Source of the DNA: Pachyseris speciosa
Lineage: Eukaryota > Cnidaria > Anthozoa > Scleractinia > Pachyseridae
Reading direction: 5' to 3'
NCBI GenBank assembly: GCA_016490735.1
Contig: JAEMWC010000122.1
Location: 585,001 to 649,000, forward strand
DNA: 64,000 bases
Shown here: positions 13,401 to 25,400 of the stretch, one piece after another
How positions within the stretch are numbered: the stretch's first letter is position 1
Layout of the letters: every line of letters begins with the position of its first letter
Notes under the pieces: model-generated
The model's input: the letters and a program-made list of their open reading frames with translations, nothing else
Told to the model about the DNA's origin: nothing
Database searches by the model: none
Made by a program: the position numbers and the translations under genes

Positions 13401-16400
13401 CCTGCTATAGAAGAAAGTACGTACACAACATTAGGTAGAATTCTAGGTCATGGTTTTCTAATGGTCGGGGTATTTCCAACCTCACTCAATAAAATTTTCT
13501 TTAACGCACTTCTTGCTGGGAAGCAAAGTACAACCGACCACAATTTCCTTGAAGGATTTTTGGAATACGTAAGTTCTTACGATGGATTAAGGTTGAAAAT
13601 GATCCTTTCAGAATGCAATTCGCAACCTCTCTCTGACGAAAATACCGATTTTCTGGTTGACTTTTTATCGGAGTTTGGTGTTACTAAATTGCCAAATGCA
13701 AATAACCTGGGAAAAAAAACAGAGCTATGGAATAAAGTTGTGATGGCAGCAGATGCCATGAAGCAAGGCCTCTGTGAAGGTGTACTCAAAGAGTCGTGGC
13801 TTCCGGCCACAAAAGAGTTCGTGTTTCATATTTATAGCTCTTTGTTTATGACAACTGAAAAAGTGCTATCCTTGATTACTGCTGATAACCCGAACGCAAT
13901 GACGAAAGGGCAACAAACGGTTTACATGTACTTCAGGAGATATGTTAGAAGTCTAAACGAAAAGGAATTGGCATGCCTGCTTCGATATGTCACAGGCAGC
14001 TCTACCCCTTCAGTTGCATCTATTAAAGTAATTTTTCATCCATGCCAGGGAAATTTACCACACGTTACAGTACATGCCTGTTCAGGGGTAGTCGACTTAC
14101 CCTCAAGTGGGTATGAGAGTTTTCCAGACTTAAGGTCACAGATGGCCGAAGTGTTAAAAAATGCAGACTCCTGGAAGTTTTCGCTGGCTTGAATAATGTT
14201 CTTTTTTGCACATTTGTAAGGTGTAAGCTGTATTGACATTTTCACATACTAGTATGGTGAAGCAAAATGTGGAAGCAGATGAGCTTCCAGTCTATGAGTT
14301 AACGTTCTTGTATTGTTTAGTAGCTACTTGTCAAAGGTTAACATTTCAGCTGTGTGGGATCCTTTCATAGCAAAAGACACAACTGTATATGTTTTTATTA
14401 GTGTTTCATAGCCGCAGTTCATATTAGCTGTATGTGCAAGGACATACTGTAAAGGAGCTTTTATAGCCTTGTTATGGCCAGTCTGCCATAGGAAAAACAA
14501 AACGAAAAGAAAAGATCGTATTTTCCGTTGTGTTCATATAGGCATTCCTTATTACATATTATACAGCTATTTCAAGACCAACGTCACCCACCAAAACATC
14601 AACACTGTAGGACAAAATCGACTGTTAAGTAGCCTAGTTATGAAGACATTTAGCCATTCATTCAGGCTTTGGTAAATCTAAGAGGAGTTAAGAAAACAAG
14701 CATTTCCTTCATCGTAATAAATTAGCAACCATGAAAATTAAGGACTTCACTTGCCTATACAACCCATTGTTGGTTTCTCATTTTTTTCTTTCTTTTCGGG
14801 ATGCTTATCAAGACAGGTCTTTTGGCTTTTGCTCTTTGGACGACGTAACTCTTGAAATAATTGTATTGCTTCTTCATATTCAAATACCAAAGTTTGGTTT
14901 CAGTTCTAGGAATCCCTCGAACGTATGGTGAACCGCAATTTCAATTATAAGTGGCACAAACCATAGGTACATGTCTTTTTTAAAGGGCATCTATATAATC
15001 TAACAAATCAAAGTAAAGTTGAAGGGCTTCATCAGCTGTTGAAGCAATTTCCAGTCCTTCATCTTGCATGATCATTTCGGCAAGTTCTCTGAAATGAGAA
15101 GAACATCCTTTCGCTTGCGGTCGCTCTGCACACATATCCTCTGCAATTTGAATTTCATCCATGTCAACTGGAGTCATGTAGTCTTGGGCGTGGACTAACT
15201 CCGGAACAAAATAAAGAACATCTGGTTTTCCAGATGGAGACTCAACATTGCTAGATGGTCGAATTCTGTGAACATTCCACTCTTCAGCGGCTCTATGTAG
15301 TTCCCCTTGTAAGACATCCATAAAACAGAACTTTAGGCATTCGCAGTGAATAACATTGTCATCATATACAGACCAGAATCTCTTAAGTCTTTAAAGAATT
15401 CAATCCACCAGTCTGCGCAGCCCTGTCTGAGACGTCCCCACCAGGCCTCTATTCTCTGGTTTGATGTAGATTTTCCAAACATGAAACTTTTGTCACGTGC
15501 GAAGTCGTCAGCCATGGACCGGCGAAAGAATCGCTGAATGGCTGCTATGTTCGAATTCTCAGTTCCCCTATCTCCTCGTACAATGCGTGCGGTGCCTCCC
15601 AACTGTCGTACATAGTCTAGAAAATACTGAGCTATTATACGAGGGTCATTATTTGATGACGCTACCTCCAGCCATACAATTCTTCCACTAAAGCCATCAA
15701 TTGCACCGTGAAGACAAAAACCAAATGGCTTTAGTTTATCATACCCGTCTATGTGCCACAAGTAATTCGGACCTTTACTTCTGTATAGTCTTCTTCGTAG
15801 TCTATGTCTCGATCTAAGTTCCACTCCTTCAGGATCAAAGATCCTTAAGACATGACGAACTACTTCTCGTGTAGTAATAATTCCGTGGTGATTGGTCAAC
15901 CTTTGATGCATAGCTCTATAACCCAACAGGCTTCCACTGCCTCTCAGTTCCTCTTCGACAGCTTGTACTACATCATCAAGATCACTCTGGCGCCGGCGTC
16001 TTGTACATCCCAAACGCCTTAGTATTCGTTTCAAATGCCTCAACGACATACGGATGCCGTGTACACTTACAAGAAATAAGCACATTTCTGGTACCGTAAA
16101 TCCAAGATTGAAATAGTTTTGTATGACCTCCTCTCGCATTAGTGCATTGTTCCTCATCGCGGGAGAATAACTTGGAAGTATTGCTTTTGAGGCCGTACAC
16201 ATGGCAGTTAAAATGAAGACAGTCATAACTGTGGACTCCATGTTGTTTCTGAAGGTAACCTGGCCTAGTACCTAGCAGTGTCACATGGTCTTTTTTAACT
16301 TCCAAGTCGCAAGTAGCAAGTAGCAAGCTAACTCGCAAGCTAAGTTGCAAGCTAACTCGCAAGCTAAGTCGCAAGCTAAGTCGCAAGCTAAGTAGCAAGC

Positions 16401-19400
16401 TAACTCGCAAGCTAAGTCGCAAGCTAACTCGCAAGCTAAGTAGCAAGCTAACTCGCAAGCTAAGTCGCAAGCTAAGTCGCAAGCTAAGTTGCAAGCTAAC
16501 TCACAAGCTAACTTGCAAGCTAACTTGCAAGCTAACTTGCAAGCTAAGTAGCAAGCTAACTCGCAAGCTAAGTCGCAAGCTAACTCGCAAGCTAACTCGC
16601 AAGCTAACTTGCAAGCTAAGTCGCAAGCTAACTCGCAAGCTAAGTAGCAAGCTAACTCGCAAACTAAGTCGCAAGCTAACTCGCATCAATTCCAAAAAAA
16701 AGTGAGAGAAATGCATGTCCCTTCAAAGCCACCGTATGATCTGATGTAAGAAGGACAGACTTCTCTTTTTTGTTTTGTTTCCCGTCAAATTAGGGATACA
16801 CACTTTTTTGCAGGCCCAAGTTTAGGCTTATTGTAGCTTCTTATTCCTTCCAAAGGACAAAAATGAAATGAATACTTGCTGCACCAAAGTATGCATTCAA
16901 GCACTAAAGCAAGAAAAGTGCAATGAAAAGAAACTGTAAAACATTAATATACAACAACAATAGCATATACCTTCAATCCTTCCAAGACACGAAACCGTTT
17001 ATATAAAGAGGGGTTAAGATCCATAACATCAAACAATGGATCATAGTGTATTTTTTGCAGTAAATCTCTTGCAAAGTTTGAAACTTCATATCTGATGATA
17101 AGTTAAGAAAAAAATAAACCTGAAAATACACAAAATAAAGTCAAACAGAAACTACATGTAACAGCATATCAGTTAACAACTGCCCACTTTCTTTCAATCA
17201 CATGACTTTGTATACAACTGCCTGCAACCACTGTTGTTGAATTATCATTGGTGATGCAATGGCTGTAATAGGCAAAAAGGTTCCCAAAGTAAACTTTTGA
17301 AGTTTTAACAATTATTTTGTAACAATCAATGATACAAGCATTACCTGTGAACTAAGTGACCAGTACTACTTTCTGTTATTGTAAACCAAAAGCTGATACT
17401 TGTCATATCAAAAATCACTTTAAGATCAACTCTTACATGGCTTTTTACTTCACAAAAGTATGCCAGTGTAGATGTTTCTATGAATACATGGATGCTTTTC
17501 AAGCAGCAGAAAAATTTCTAAAACAATAGAAAATTATCTAGATGAAGAAAAAATTCATACAGCTGAACAAATGCCTTGACACAAGTTTAGTGAGACTTCT
17601 ATGGCAACTGGATGCAAAGGATACCTTGTGAAGTCCCATTTCCTAATCACATTGGCAGGAATTACTTCTAAAAAGTTACTGTGGCAACTACTACAGAAAT
17701 ATTTTCCCAGATAATGGCAATATCGAAACCTCTTTATGTAATCTGCAGAGGAAACACAACATGTAAAAGCAGTGAAAATGTAAAGCTTGTGGGATGTGGC
17801 TGGAGGGACAAGGATACCTCACAATAAGGAATCTCAAATTCTGTATAAACTGGCCTTATTACTCAGATTTCACCTTTTATATTATTTTGTAAATATTTAA
17901 TTCATCGGTTTATCTTTATCATCATCTGTGTAATTGAATTTGTCATGAATAAATAAATTAATTAATAAATTAACAAATTAATGTGATCTGGTAAGCTGAA
18001 GCCACTATTTGGGCACTAAGGCCACATGGTAGTGGACATTGCCCCTTAAATCTACCAAATCAAAGATTGAGACCAAGCATTAGTAGCCATGGACAGCTGT
18101 TTCAGCCTTGTTAGGCCTCATCAGCATGGCATAGCTAATGCTCAGGCTCAAGTACCCACAAATGAATAAAACAAGCAGTGAAGATAATTATAAACTTGTG
18201 GGATCTGGCTGGAGTGACAAGGATACCTCACAAATTAAAGTGATCTGGTAAGCTGAAGCCACTCTTTGGGCAGTAATTTGTGAGGTATCCTTGTCACTCC
18301 AGCCACATCCCACAAGCTTTACATTTTCACTGCTTGTTTTACTCATAGGTGGGTACTTGAGCCTGAGCATTACCTATCCCATGATGATGAGGCCTAAGAA
18401 GGCCGAAACAGCTTTCCATAGCTGCTAATGCTTGGGTTCAATCTTTGATTTGGTAAGGGGTAATCAGCTTACTGGATCACATTAATTTGTGAGGTATCCT
18501 GGCCACAACATGTGTACAGCATGCTTTAGTACCTAAAGGCAATAACTTCACTGTGGAAATGGATGCCAAATATGTGGATTTTCATTACAGGCACCAGAAA
18601 TGAATCTGTGGTTTTGAAGCCTGAACATGTGTTTGAAACAGGTAGATATTACCCACTGCAAGTGTTTGGGTGTGATTATCTGTTTAACATCATCAGTAGG
18701 GTTTGTCCATACTCACCTGGAGCTACTGCCATACCACAGCCAGCACATCTAAAGTTCTGTTGTGCCATGAGTGTCTTCCTCCTAGAAACCAAATACCTTC
18801 ATAAATCATAATGTAACTTCAAAAAGAATAAAACGTTGTGTTTCCATACTGTGAAGGGTTACTGTAAGTTTACTGTATATCAACACCTAAAACTGAGAGG
18901 AAGTAGTAACATAATAATCATATGATAGTGATGATGATTGATGATGACGATGATGACAATAACAATGATTGCTGATGGTGATGATAATGATGATGATGAT
19001 GGTGGTGGTTGTAGTGATTGTTAATCATATGGTTATGATCATGATCATGACAATAACACTTAAGGTGGCTCAAAATGGCTTTGTTATTTTAAACACCAAT
19101 TCTTTAGGCGATCGATACTCCCATAATTTTTAGTTTGTTTTCTTGAACATGCATGGTATCAAAAACTTTCCCAGGGATCCATATTCGCATGTCGTCCGGT
19201 CGTCCGAGATGACTAAAAAGTCATACGGATGAGTAAAATAACTCCAAAGCTAGTCCTTTGGATGAGCAAAGTTTTACCCTTCCAGAACATGTTTTCTCTT
19301 AGCTTTCATATCATGTGATCATGTACAATGTAACTGTGTTCTGATCACTGTCTTCTCATTCAATTAAAACTGTCAGAAAACGGAGAATAACATGCAACTT

Positions 19401-22400
19401 TTGTTTGCAATGAAATCATAATTCGATGATGCAGTATTATCCATGAAGCATTTGGAGGCTCAATTTCCCTGTAGTTAACTGCTGGTATTTCTTTAGAACT
19501 GCATTTGGACAAAACATGATAGCTGATAGATGTGGCAATATTTGGAAGGTGTTTTGCAGCCTCCAACAAAGAAAAAAAAAGGAAGGTCCACACTTCACAC
19601 AGTTGCAACTGGGGGCATAACGTTTGGCGAAATTTACAAGACAATACGGCATCAAAATTAAACAGTAGTCTTACCCAGAAAAATGCATTTTTCACTTCAT
19701 TTGGAGTCTATAAAGATTCATGAAGGCACTGCAATTGAGGTAGCCAAATCAGAACCAAAGACAAGGGCAAGCAAATTTTTGCCAGGGCAAGTACATCATC
19801 TGGCATATTTACCCGGCTGATGACTTTGATAAACAAGCCAAATGGTAACCAAAAATCAAAGGCTCCTATGAGCCAACTCATTCATGCATATAGCAAAATA
19901 TACAGTGAAATCTCGCCGTAACGAAAGCTGTTACCCCGATAGAAACACGAGCACAATTTAGAAACGAAATAGTAAAACTTCTCCTGGATGTAGCTTGTAA
20001 ACCCTTTCGTTTAGGTTAAATGCCCAACAGAAATGACAACTGAATCATGTAATTAATTCAGTGTTTAACTTCAAAATGTAGAACAACTTTTACTACGATA
20101 TACAGTGAGACTCCGTGACAAGATTGATATCAAAATGTCTCATAAAATCAAAAACTATTTCAGGGCTATTTATGTTGTAGAACCCAGAACGGAATCCAGA
20201 ATATGAAATATGAAACCCGGAATACGGAATGGAAAAAAGTTTGGTAGAAAATTTTGACAAAGGTTGAAGTCGCTTGGGTAATAATATGGTCAACAAATTA
20301 TATGATGACTGAGTTTTGCAGCAATCAAGCCCATGAAGTTTATTCTAGGGCAGCATTTTAATACTTTGGTTTTGCTTTTAATAAGCCGCCTGATTCCTTT
20401 AAAGCACACGGCTTTCAATCACACCACAACGATACTAATCAATGTATTGTGCATTTTGAACATTTTAAAGTCAAATCATTTTAATTAAAAGCACATTCTC
20501 TTATTCCCAAAAGTGTTAGGCCTGTCCACAAGTTGACGGCAACTTTTTGAAGAATTTCGATTTTCGATCAACCTATTATTTTTTTATTTCGAGCAACTTT
20601 TTTTCCGTTTTCAATGTTTTGTTATTCATTTCAGCTTGATCTTTATAAAACAAGAGCTATTTTTTGCTTATTATTTTGAACGCTTCGTGACCAAAAAGCA
20701 GAGAAAAATCACTTTGCATATCTTGACTTAATTGCGCGTGGGAACGCTTACGCCTGATTGGTCATTGTCTGTTGCTTCGTGCTGGAATGTTTGGGAACTG
20801 TATTGGTGCGTACATTTCAGGTTGTCGAGTGGCCATTGATAAAACGAGGAACATGGGACAAAAATCAATTTTAAAACACTTTAAATATACAGAAAAAAAG
20901 AAACTAACACGAAATAAATATAATCTGAGAGATTAATTGGAGAAAAAATTCCTACCAAAATATATGGCTGCCTTCTTGTCACGGAACACGAGACCATGAG
21001 ACCCGATGGACAAAAACAGCCCCTGGAGGGGAGGGTTGGTACGCGGGCTCATTTTCGAAGAAAAAAGAAATATATAAATATATATAGATATGTTTTGGAC
21101 TAATTTTATTTCCCAAAAAGCTAAATTTAAGAACAAAAATTCCCTCCCAGTGTTTTGCAATCATCCAAAAAGTGCTTTAATGAGGCTTGTTATATTTGTG
21201 GCTGGAAAACTACTTGATCAGCGGTTGCTCACATCCAACCAATTTGTTACGTCACTTCCGCTATCGTCACATCCGTCTACGCAGATTTCTGCTAACACCT
21301 GCTAACGCCCTTTTCCCCCTCTCCACAAAAGCTCATCCATTGCTTCGCAATGAATGAGTTAAAAATAATATGGATCCCGGAATTATTTCTCAACACATTA
21401 TGATCATGTTTTTGACGTATAAGGCTACCATGTAGCAACAGTAGAGCCTCTTAAAAACACCCTTAATTGTGACCGCAACTCAAAAACAAGAAGGGCGACC
21501 CCTATTTTTTGTTATTTGATTGAATCAGCATAAATTATGAAGATTCATCTTTCTGCAAAGTTTAAAAAAAAGCTATACATTGGGTTCAAAGCCATCTTAA
21601 TTTTTCAGTAATTTAAAGTGGCTCTGGATCAATGTACAGATCATTATTTTTTTTAAAAAAACTTTGCAGAAAGATGGATCTGCATATGCTGATTGCAATT
21701 CAATAATAAAAAATGGGGTCACCCAACTTGTTTTTGAGTTAAAGGCACATAAAGCCAAAAATTAAGGGTGTTTCTAAGAGTCTTTAATGTTGCTGTGGTA
21801 ACCTTATGTGTCAAAAAAATGATTACAACTTGTTCAGAAATTGGGAATTTTTTATACCATGTTCAAGGAAACAAACAAAAAAGTATGAGTATTGATCCAT
21901 CAAAGAGTTGGTGTTTAAAAATAAAGAAACAATTTTGAGATACATTTGATTACAAAAATGAGCGATATTACACGACATTTCGAAGTCATCTTGACTTCAT
22001 TTTCAAGTTATAAATGTAACAATCGTTTCAGGTTTAAATTAAATGGTTGTTTATAACGTAAGCCAATGAATTAGTGTGTGTGCGATGAAATGTTCTAAAC
22101 AAATATTTTCGCGAGAATTGAGTCTGATTATGTGTTCAATTTGGTTTCCTCTCATGGATGAAAAGCATTTTGCAGATTAGACAGTCAAGCTTTCCCTGAC
22201 ATTTCTTTAAAACCGAGAACTGTTTTGAAAACTCGGGGTTTGAAATTCCGTGGCAACCTTTCACATCTGCACCGACGGCTGAGGCTCTGTGTTCTTCAAT
22301 TCGCTGATGGAGATGACGAGTAGTGTAGCCGATATAATCTGTATCGCATAGATCACATTTAATTTGATATACAACACATTGTCGGCTAATGACCGGTGGT

Positions 22401-25400
22401 TTCCTCTCCTGAATTTTAAGTTGCTCGCCAATTTTTGGACTCGTGAATACCATTTGTATTGGGTTGCCGATGTTGTTGCCAAGATCTTTAAGCTGTTTTC
22501 GAACGAAGTCCACAGATCTCTGATCTTTGAAAGGTAGTATGACTTGAATGATGTTTCCCTCTGACATGGCATTGTTCTTCTGAGCTTGATCATTCTCCAT
22601 CAAAAAGACTGAATTCAGAAACGAGGTAATGGTGGCATCAATCAGTCTATCCAGGTCTCCTGGCTTAAAAAACATCCCCTTCAGATAGTCGCACTCTCTT
22701 ATGACCGATTCCCATGAAGATGAAAGGCGGCAGGTCTGGTGTAAAATGGTTTTAATCAATGATTTCTTGTAGCGCATGTCTACGTGGCTCTGAAAATGTA
22801 AAAGGAGACCATTGTTCGTTGGTTTTCGGTATATGCTGGTTACAGCCTTTCTTTGGCTGGTTCACAGTCTTTTGGCTGGTTCACAGCCTTTCTTTTCTAT
22901 CATCATGCCAAGGAATGGTAACTTGTTGTTGTCGGCTATCTCCATCGTAAAGTGGATAGATGGATGACACTCATTCAAAGTTGCCAAGAAGGTCGTTGCA
23001 CTTTGGATGTCTGACACAGAAGATAGTGTGTCATCGACATATCTCCTATAAAATGATGGTAACTTGTTCTCACGCTCGAGGTGTTCTTCAATAGAGCATA
23101 GCAAGGTGTTGGCTACAAGGGGGCCTACGGGTGAACCCATTGCAACACCATCAACCTGTTCGTAGAGCCTTCTATCAAACTGAAACAACTGATTTTTTGT
23201 TGCCACTTGCAATAATTCAACCAGATCGGACTTGCTGATATTCAGTTTGTGTGTAACATTGAACCAATTGTTCGTAAATGCTCTCTCAACTAGGATATGG
23301 ATTGTTTTGTCAAGTGGAACATTAGTGAATAAGGAGGATACATCATAAGATACCAAGATGTCACTTTCGTTAAGAGACGTGTTCCTTAGTTCCTTGGAAA
23401 AGGAAATGCCGGAGATCGTGTACTCATTGAGTGATAATGGTTTGAGTTAATCGTCAAGCCACTTAGCCAATGCATAGTTGTATGTACCTTGAGCTGAAAG
23501 GATGGGTCTCCTTGCAAGCTGTGGTTTGTGAGTCTTAGGGAGACCATACAGATGAGCAAGTTGGGATCCTTTTGAGCAAACTTTATCAGCAACTGGCTTT
23601 GGTATAATTCTGCGTACAACCGACTCGAGATGTTTTTCTTTCTGTAGTAGAGGATGGTAGTGTTTAGGTGGTCGGCCTTTTGTGTTTGGTCTCTCATTAC
23701 TGACAGGGATAAATTTGGATGTGCTGCAATGGATGCTTCGGAGTGAAGACGAACATACTCAGTCCTATCCATGACGACCACGCCCGAGCCTTTGTCAGGT
23801 TTTGTGATTACAATGTCATTGCGTCGTTTTAGTTCGTGGGCCTTTCCTTTCGATGTAATTTGAGGCAATCGAGCAGAACGTTGCTGGAGCTAGCTCTTTC
23901 TTTTCATCCGGTAGTGCAGGATCTAGCTACCAGTATGCTTTCTCAAAACTTGCTTTAACATCCATGGCTGATACAGCTTGGGGAATTGAGAAATTTAATC
24001 CTCAACACAATACCAGCTTTTGAAAAAAATGAGAGCTGGTAGGATGATATGTTCTTAATGTGCCCTTCAACATCAAACATCTTATAAACCAGTTTTGATG
24101 TTTTCCTGATATGGCCAGTCATTACTTCTTGGTACAGAATCTTGCAGAGGGTGGTCATTGTCCGTAAGGTAAGCATGTATCGAAGAAGCGAGCAAGTTCT
24201 TCGGATTTCAGCGTAGATGGCATTGATCTCATTCTTTAGCTTGACTTTTGATCGGAGTTCTTCAGCTAAGACATTGCTTGAGTATACCTCTGAAGAATAC
24301 TGCCATTTGCTGGACTTCGTCTCATCCACCTTAGTGAATGTTGGCGTGAGATTTAAGTTTTCACACAGACGGAGAAATTTGATGGCTCCAGTGCACTTAA
24401 TTTGTTTGTTACTACACTCCTCAAGTTGTCTGAACAAGTGTAGTTGGTTATCGCGTTTCAAGATATGAAGGAGAAAACATTTTGAAATACATTTGATTAC
24501 AAAAATGAGCGATATTACACGACGTTTCGAAGTCATGTTGACTTCATTTTCAAGTGATAAATGTAACGGTTGTTTCAGGTTTAAATTAAGTGGTTGCTTA
24601 TAATGTAAGCCAACGAATTAGTGAGCGCGCGATGAAATGTTCTAAACAAATATTTTCGTGCGAATTGAGTCTGATTGTGTGTCAACTTTGGTTTCCTCTC
24701 ACAGATGAAAAGCATTTCGCGGATTAGACAGTCAAGCTTTCCCTGAAATTTCTTTAAAACTAAGAACTGTTCTGAAAGCTCAGCGTTTGAAATTCCATGG
24801 GAACCTTTCACATGTGCACCTACGCGTGAGGCTCTGTGTTCTTCAATTCGCTGATGGAAATGACGAATAGTGTAGCCGATATAAACTGTATCGCACAGAT
24901 CACATTTAAATTGATATACAACACATTGTCGGCTAACGACCGGTGGTTTCCTCTGCTGAATTTTAAGTTGCTCACAAATTGAAGAACACAGAGCCTCAGC
25001 CATCAGTGCACATATAAAAGGTTGCCACGGAATTTCAAACCCCGAGTTTTCAAAACAGTTCTCGGTTTTAAAGAAATGTCAGGGAAAGCTCGACTGTCTA
25101 ATCTGCGAAATGCTTTTCATCTGTGAGAGAAAATCAAAGTTGAACATGCAATCAGACTCAATTCGCACGAAAATATTTGTTTAGAACATTTCATCGCGTG
25201 TGCACTAATTCATTGGCTTATGTTATAAACAACCACTTAATTTAAACCTGAAACGACTGTTACATTTATCACTTGAAAATGAAGTCAAGATGACTTTGAA
25301 ATGTCGTGTAATATTGCTCATTTTTGTAATCAAACAATTTTGAGCCACCTTAAAGAGGAGACTCCATTTTCTAGGAGGTCCTGTGAAATGAACTCACGAC

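Larger units (their letters stand above)
8720..16736. mobile_element. 8017-bp IS3EU-like DNA transposon
   Basis: Terminal inverted repeats start TACGGTGGCTTTGAAGGGAC (8720) and end with the exact inverse at 16736, continuing through a shared TGCATTTCTCTCAC and into mirrored 12-bp repeat arrays. A 6-bp direct duplication TGATCT flanks it (8714-8719 and 16737-16742). Inside are a minus-strand DDE transposase (14980-16241) and a plus-strand HECT-domain gene (10027-14192). The IS3-type HTH plus DDE core, TA-starting termini and 6-bp duplication match IS3EU elements as I remember them. It sits in a RUBCN intron. Both genes carry at least one frame break, so this copy is probably not autonomous. 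Confidence 0.85.
17765..18500. repeat. Retrozyme-like repeat with hammerhead ribozymes, inverted arms
   Basis: A unit of 257 bases repeats directly (the same CAAATTAA-GTGATCTGGTAAG junction at 17974 and 18231; the preceding AAGGATACCTCACAA occurs near 17812 and 18221) and then appears inverted from about 18279 to 18500. Each arm carries a hammerhead-like core. This size, tandem layout and short type I hammerhead match metazoan retrozymes. A block of about 147 bases (17827-17973) interrupts the first unit. Confidence 0.65.
21940..25331 (-). mobile_element. Penelope-like element with 13-bp target duplication
   Basis: Flanked by AAACAATTTTGAG at 21927-21939 and 25332-25344. The minus strand carries decayed pieces of one polyprotein: N-terminal part (24536-23955), middle (23868-23386), RT (23356-22862) and GIY-YIG endonuclease (22777-22136). 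A second GIY-YIG piece (25003-24581) and an inverted terminal piece (about 25000-25331) give the partial tandem and inverted terminal repeats typical of Penelope elements. Degenerate hammerhead-like ends (TGAAAATGAAGTC...GACTTCGAAA) occur near 21970-22010, 24500-24550 and, inverted, 25275-25310. Confidence 0.85.
19064..25349. mobile_element. TTAA-flanked TIR element (Kolobok-like), with nested Penelope
   Basis: The left end GGTGGCTCAAAATGGCTTTG follows TTAA (19060-19063); the right end is the inverse ...TTTTGAGCCACC followed by TTAA (25350-25353). The arms continue as inverted repeats of about 105 bases (19064-19170 against 21836-21939). TTAA duplications are used by Kolobok and piggyBac; the GGTGG termini point to Kolobok. 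Without the inserted Penelope it is about 2.9 kb and shows no transposase, so it is non-autonomous. Confidence 0.65.

Noticed and set aside
8769..16688. CRISPR-like direct repeats
   Set aside because: Units are contiguous without spacers and the genome is eukaryotic.
21960..22010. Functional hammerhead in Penelope 1 termini
   Set aside because: The core reads TGAAAATGA rather than CTGATGA in all three copies, so the catalytic consensus is not met.
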